Assembly: GCA_023447335.1 (NCBI GenBank)
Contig: JAEXOD010000177.1
Span: 1 to 46,356 of the forward strand
Reading direction: 5' to 3'
Origin: Bacteroidota bacterium
GTDB lineage: Bacteria > Bacteroidota > Ignavibacteria > Ignavibacteriales > Melioribacteraceae
Length of the DNA: 46,356 nucleotides
A program made the position numbers and the translations under genes. A model generated the notes under the pieces. The model made no database searches and had not been told where the DNA came from. It saw only the letters and a list, made by a program, of their open reading frames with translations. Every line of letters starts with the position of its first letter. Position 1 is the first letter of the stretch. Shown one piece after another: positions 44,501 to 46,356 of this stretch.

Positions 44501-46356
44501 AATTACAGATCATCAAGATATCACTAATTTTAATATTTCGAATCCGTTTATTATTAATAGACTTGTTTTAACTTCACCCAACGGTGGTGAATTATGGCAA
44601 TCCGGGTCAGTTAAATCAATTACATGGAATAGCTCTTTTATAAATAACGTTACTCTTGAATACTCATTAGATAACGGGAATAATTGGTTAAATATTGCAT
44701 CAAATATTAATGCAGGATTACTCTCATATAATTGGAATATTCCTTTAGGTATTTCTTCTCAAAATGTACGGGTAAGAATTTATGATTCCAATAATCAAAC
44801 TTACAATGATATAAGTGATTCCAAGTTTACAATTGGAGTAATGGAAATAACTAATCCGGTAGCAGGTAGTCAGTTGCAAACGGGTAGATCTACTAATATA
44901 ACTTGGAATGTTAGTAATATCGGGTTTATTAATTTGCAATATAGTATAGATGACGGTGCAACGTGGAATACGATCACAAACAATATTAATTCAACTACAA
45001 CAAATTCTTATTTATGGAATATTCCAAATAATATTCCTACTACAGTCGGAAAAATTCGATTGGTTTCAAATAGCGACCCGACTATTAATATTATTTCGGG
45101 GTCGTTTAAAATAAGTAGCTTGGCTGTAACTTCGCCAAATACCGGTAATGAAATTTGGAAAGCAGGAGATATTAATTCAATAACTTGGACATCAAGTTTT
45201 GTTGATAATATAAAATTAGAGTATACTTCAAACGGTGGTTCGACATGGAATACCATAGTAAATAGTGTAGTTGCAGGTTTAGGAACATATAATTGGCAGA
45301 TTCCTACTAATATATCCGGTGAATTAAGGGTTAGAATTTCGGATGCCAGTAATTCTAATGTCTTTGATGAAAATGATAATACTTTTTCTGTGAGATATAT
45401 ATATGTTACAAATCCTAACGGCGGCGAAGTTGTTCAAGCGGGATTACCTTACAAAATTAAATATTCTTATTCTTCTAATATTAGCTTAATAAATATTTAT
45501 TATAGTCCTGATAACGGCGGAACTTGGAGCTTATTAACAGCGGGACCTGTAGTTGCTAACGGTGAATATGAATATACATTCCCTGCAAACAGTTTAAATA
45601 CTTCTAACGGATTGTTGCGAATTGTGGATGTGAATGCGGCAGCGATTATTAGTGACCAAAGTGATGCAACCTTTACTGTGAGTACATTGTTATTAACTTC
45701 TCCGAATGGTAACGAACAATTACAGGTTGGAAAGCAGACTAATATTAATTGGTCTGCGGGTACCACTATTAGTAAAGTTGCATTAGAATATTTTACAGAA
45801 TCAAAGGGTTGGAAATTAATTGTCGATAATATTAATGCCAATTTAGGAACTTATCTATGGACAATTCCTAATGATCCTTCAAATGTTGTGAAGGTTAGAA
45901 TTAGAGATATAGCCAACTCAAATATTAGTGATGTAAGCGATACAACATTTAGAATAGCAAATGTATCTGTTGTATTACCTAATACGGAAGTTAAATGGCA
46001 ATCCGGTAAATCAAAAACAATATCATGGACTAGAACAAGTAATGTAAAATATGTTAATATCGAGTATTCTGTTGACGGAGGAACAACTTGGAAAGCCCCG
46101 ATCGCATTATTTGATAGTTCTGCTAATAATCAATTCAACTGGATTGTTGCAGATGATACTACTCTAACTGCTAAAATCAAGATTACGGATGCTTCTTCAG
46201 GCGGAAATATTTTTGATGTTAGTGATGTTAATTTTATAATAAGCAAGTTGGAAGTAACGCAACCGGACGGAGCATTACCGATATTATCTGGTTCAACACA
46301 AGAAGTAAAATGGGTAAGTACAAGAGATGTAGATAGTGTATATATTAAGTTGAGCA
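38544..46356 (+). CDS. Giant Kre9/KNH-repeat surface protein, 3' end outside window
   Basis: The frame is open from ATG 38544 to the window edge: at least 2604 codons with no stop. GAGGAG (38527-38532) precedes the ATG. The signal peptide MKNNRIILFIFSIFFILQFQ and a short linker lead at about residue 48 into tandem domains of about 94 residues. The domain follows the pattern [LI]x[LV]TxPNGGExWQxGTxxxIxW, VxLEYSxxNGxxW, YxWxIP, IRIxD and DISDxxFxI. This matches the Kre9/KNH (Ser-Thr-rich GPI-anchored membrane family) beta domain common in secreted bacterial proteins. I count 27 complete and one partial repeat. There is no membrane or catalytic segment. A T9SS sorting domain is expected beyond the edge but not seen. 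It is probably a long filamentous adhesin and the likely cargo of the upstream genes. Confidence 0.9.
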   Translation, partial: MKNNRIILFIFSIFFILQFQANILTNYGDILADNISNKKLDPKAKSITLTSPNGGEVWQAGTEQVIKWVSSEVAFVDISYSTNNGLNWNLITTGYAASWQQYWWNIPENITPSQEFKIRVSEDGDPSVFDISDNKLTLTKIIVTAPSAAISFQTGRVDTIKWVASSDIDSVDIEISFNNGNFTLIKRVDASTGKYPYTVPDNPSRFNKVRVKNYNNPTFSYTTNYFRIARLNLTSPNGGENWFNGTNHPITWNSLSITNVDIDYSTDAGVTWINVINNYGATPNSYNWIVPNVGTITGLVRISDADDSEIYDISNNFFRLTKLFITNPNDSTGWKIGNSVNIQWSTNITDNVKLEISTNNGTNWTEIASNIPGTDQSYSYIVPNTPTNEGKIRITSLTNSNYKNVSEGTFTIGNISLTAPNGGVYQAGTQENITWTSTGIRLIRLEYSINNGVDWVLINSNYDAASGSYPWSIPSTLSSTNVKIRISDAETNSGGLNSISSSFTVSNLQITSPINGDVFRSGTVVNITWSSSSTISNVRLAYKTENDNDWQPINNNNPIQASLGSFNWTTPPNLSGQYCQIRITSTDNPSNSVTNDGYFKIGYLNLVKPNGGEKLIGNGIYQIRWTNSNSVQSVRLEYSLDGGITYITIPGGFEYPAAAGTFAWTVPNVVNNNARVRISDAYAPIVLTDQSDNNFSIAELTLTYPNGGEGFLPGQAINITWNVTNIANVNLAYRVGNGNWTNIVQGISSAPKLYNWIIPNTISSDFDIRISASEDTSLYDISDGKCKIANVKVKYPNLAGIILQVGRKKNIQWSFSNNVNNVNLEVSTDNGASWNYITTRPASDSVYEWNIPFLPSTQALIRITDADNAAISDISDNLFTIKALELDYPNGKEYFLADSTINIRWNSTNVTNVKLSYSIDSLQNWLPITTVPSVPAFYSWVVPNNPSNRVLIKIEDADNIPLDISDISNGKFSIGTIQLSSPNGGQSFVAGSKQVVSWQAHPSVQKVKIELTTNGGTSWQLIKDSLAATPSTYLWTVPQARSANCRIRIIDVANPTGLTTRDQSDTTFAIGSILLTSPNGGERYQVGTKKNITWVNINSVSKVNLDYSTNNGTDWINIVSNYDAPLETYEWTIPNVNVPGEHLLVKVSNAADTVVKDISDNPFSIAHIIVNNPNGSEVYQVGKNLPISWTSWNVDNVQLQYSYDNGITWLNINGSIASSEGQYNSFVLPDIPSTQALIRVVDNLDQTILDRSDNTFKVLRLNLVSPDGGESYKIGTTKTISWNSGGIPVIDIKYSIDEGVNWSTLVSNYLAATGSYNWLVPNLPTGNLKIKIYDVANPFVSDSSSNPLTLGTITVTQPISGEVLKANSVKTIEWTASPGINAVKLEFSADNGTTWEVIENSIPSAPGSYNWIVRDVATASGLIRVSHAVSPTDILDISDNFIISKLIVNTPNGGEYWKSGTTKNISWSSSIAGNVKLEYSSNNGESWNLIAAPVAANLGNYSWLIPSNLSSTQTLIKVTDLVNPGIKDSSDAIFKIGTVNITNVFGGERWQTNSSKTINFTASSSVNTVNFEYTLDGINWVPFALGIPANSGSVIWNIGNIASSIQAKIRVSDSESSLNISHTTNNFNVIRLNINSPNGNEVFQAGKSATISWESSDQVPFVNILYSTDSGLNWLQIANNVVSVPNVVSNYTWSIPSNVSGSNNLIKIVSASDPAILATSLNKFTIGNLSFTNPIVSSNWQTNNRYKIEWSSQLIGDVKLEYSLDNGLSWNTIINSYNSNLHFYNWDIPINSYSNQAQVRITSNVNALVTETTPPFTIKRLEIKVPNGGETWKAGTPRTITWDANFVNSVTLYLSSDNGQTWSNTPIAKNISGIGGQHSWFIPTEYSGKNYKIRIIDDEVSNIRDSSSTSFNINSFALTSPAGNEVWQAGTTHTIKWTVNNVSEVKLEYSLDNGTTWNTIISNLNAELQEYDWVIPDVSSNQARIRITDHQDITNFNISNPFIINRLVLTSPNGGELWQSGSVKSITWNSSFINNVTLEYSLDNGNNWLNIASNINAGLLSYNWNIPLGISSQNVRVRIYDSNNQTYNDISDSKFTIGVMEITNPVAGSQLQTGRSTNITWNVSNIGFINLQYSIDDGATWNTITNNINSTTTNSYLWNIPNNIPTTVGKIRLVSNSDPTINIISGSFKISSLAVTSPNTGNEIWKAGDINSITWTSSFVDNIKLEYTSNGGSTWNTIVNSVVAGLGTYNWQIPTNISGELRVRISDASNSNVFDENDNTFSVRYIYVTNPNGGEVVQAGLPYKIKYSYSSNISLINIYYSPDNGGTWSLLTAGPVVANGEYEYTFPANSLNTSNGLLRIVDVNAAAIISDQSDATFTVSTLLLTSPNGNEQLQVGKQTNINWSAGTTISKVALEYFTESKGWKLIVDNINANLGTYLWTIPNDPSNVVKVRIRDIANSNISDVSDTTFRIANVSVVLPNTEVKWQSGKSKTISWTRTSNVKYVNIEYSVDGGTTWKAPIALFDSSANNQFNWIVADDTTLTAKIKITDASSGGNIFDVSDVNFIISKLEVTQPDGALPILSGSTQEVKWVSTRDVDSVYIKLS
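38685..46356 (+). repeat. About 28 tandem protein-level repeats (~281 bp each)
   Basis: Repeat units begin at the strand before each PNGGE-like motif. They are similar in protein sequence (PNGGE, W-x-G-T, EYS-NNG-W, W-x-[IV]-P, D-x-SD-x-F) but divergent in DNA. That indicates old duplication with drift rather than recent expansion or gene conversion. Some units have lost the PNGGE core (for example unit 9, PNLAG; unit 17, VFGGE; unit 19, PIVSS) but keep the rest. Confidence 0.85.
43580..43610 (+). repeat. Recent 18-base in-frame duplication
   Basis: The 13-mer TAATGTTGTGAGT occurs at 43580-43592 and again at 43598-43610. The 18-base offset adds six residues (NVVSVPNVVSN) to one repeat unit of the giant protein and keeps the frame. 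Confidence 0.7.

Noticed and set aside
38685..46356. CRISPR-like or DNA-level satellite array
   Set aside because: The periodic motifs (for example CCTAACGGCGG-like) are part of protein repeats in one open frame. The spacing of about 281 bases and the DNA divergence do not fit a CRISPR array.

Overview
The window is visibly AT-rich and reads as a chromosomal segment from a member of the Bacteroidota/Ignavibacteriota (Chlorobi) lineage. Four things point there: a gingipain-like C25 peptidase with a type IX secretion system (T9SS) C-terminal sorting domain, a GldL-like motor protein, a Wzi-like outer-membrane protein of the kind common in that group, and promoters of the TTTG-N19/20-TAnnTTTG type in front of both tRNA genes. 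The lineage is an inference from these features; no marker gene such as rRNA is present.

Layout. 1-1.9 kb: the 3' part of a chemoreceptor gene (cut by the window edge) and cheW, closed by a bidirectional terminator. 2.0-17.5 kb: a surface polysaccharide locus. On the minus strand lie ugd, rfbC and a galE that carries an in-frame nonsense codon, then (beyond a tiny cysteine-rich gene and tRNA-Arg) an SGNH-type protein with an MBOAT acyltransferase. On the plus strand lie a MurJ/Wzx-type flippase, GT9, an O-antigen polymerase/ligase, GT4, GT2, a PLP sugar aminotransferase, a PglC-like phosphoglycosyl transferase and a Wzi-like outer-membrane protein. 17.5-23.2 kb: a 1882-residue C25 cysteine peptidase with a T9SS sorting domain. 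23.3-28.4 kb: an apparent operon glmS - COG2403 GTPase - carbamate kinase - ornithine carbamoyltransferase. 28.4-30.3 kb: tRNA-Phe with its own promoter and terminator, then a DUF2254-like membrane protein.

30.3 kb to the end is the most interesting part. It is one long co-oriented cluster: a two-helix GldL-like membrane protein with a glutamate in its second membrane helix, a small one-helix protein with a glutamate inside its membrane helix, an exported beta-rich protein, and two different predicted outer-membrane proteins present twice in the same order (A-B-A'-B'). It ends in a giant surface protein of at least 2604 residues, built from about 28 repeats of a roughly 94-residue Kre9/KNH-like (Ser-Thr-rich GPI-anchored family) beta domain, which runs off the window. 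No canonical gldK, gldN, sprA or porV gene was recognised here. My reading is a divergent GldLM-type motor coupled to a duplicated outer-membrane module and a giant adhesin, for secretion and/or gliding. That is inference, and structure prediction would test it directly.

The regions may work together. The polysaccharide locus would supply the surface glycan to which T9SS cargo is attached in known systems, the C25 peptidase is either T9SS cargo or a PorU-type sortase, and the last cluster would supply a proton-driven envelope machine and its cargo. No rRNA, CRISPR array, insertion sequence or phage gene was seen. There is no stretch over about 300 bases without a gene.
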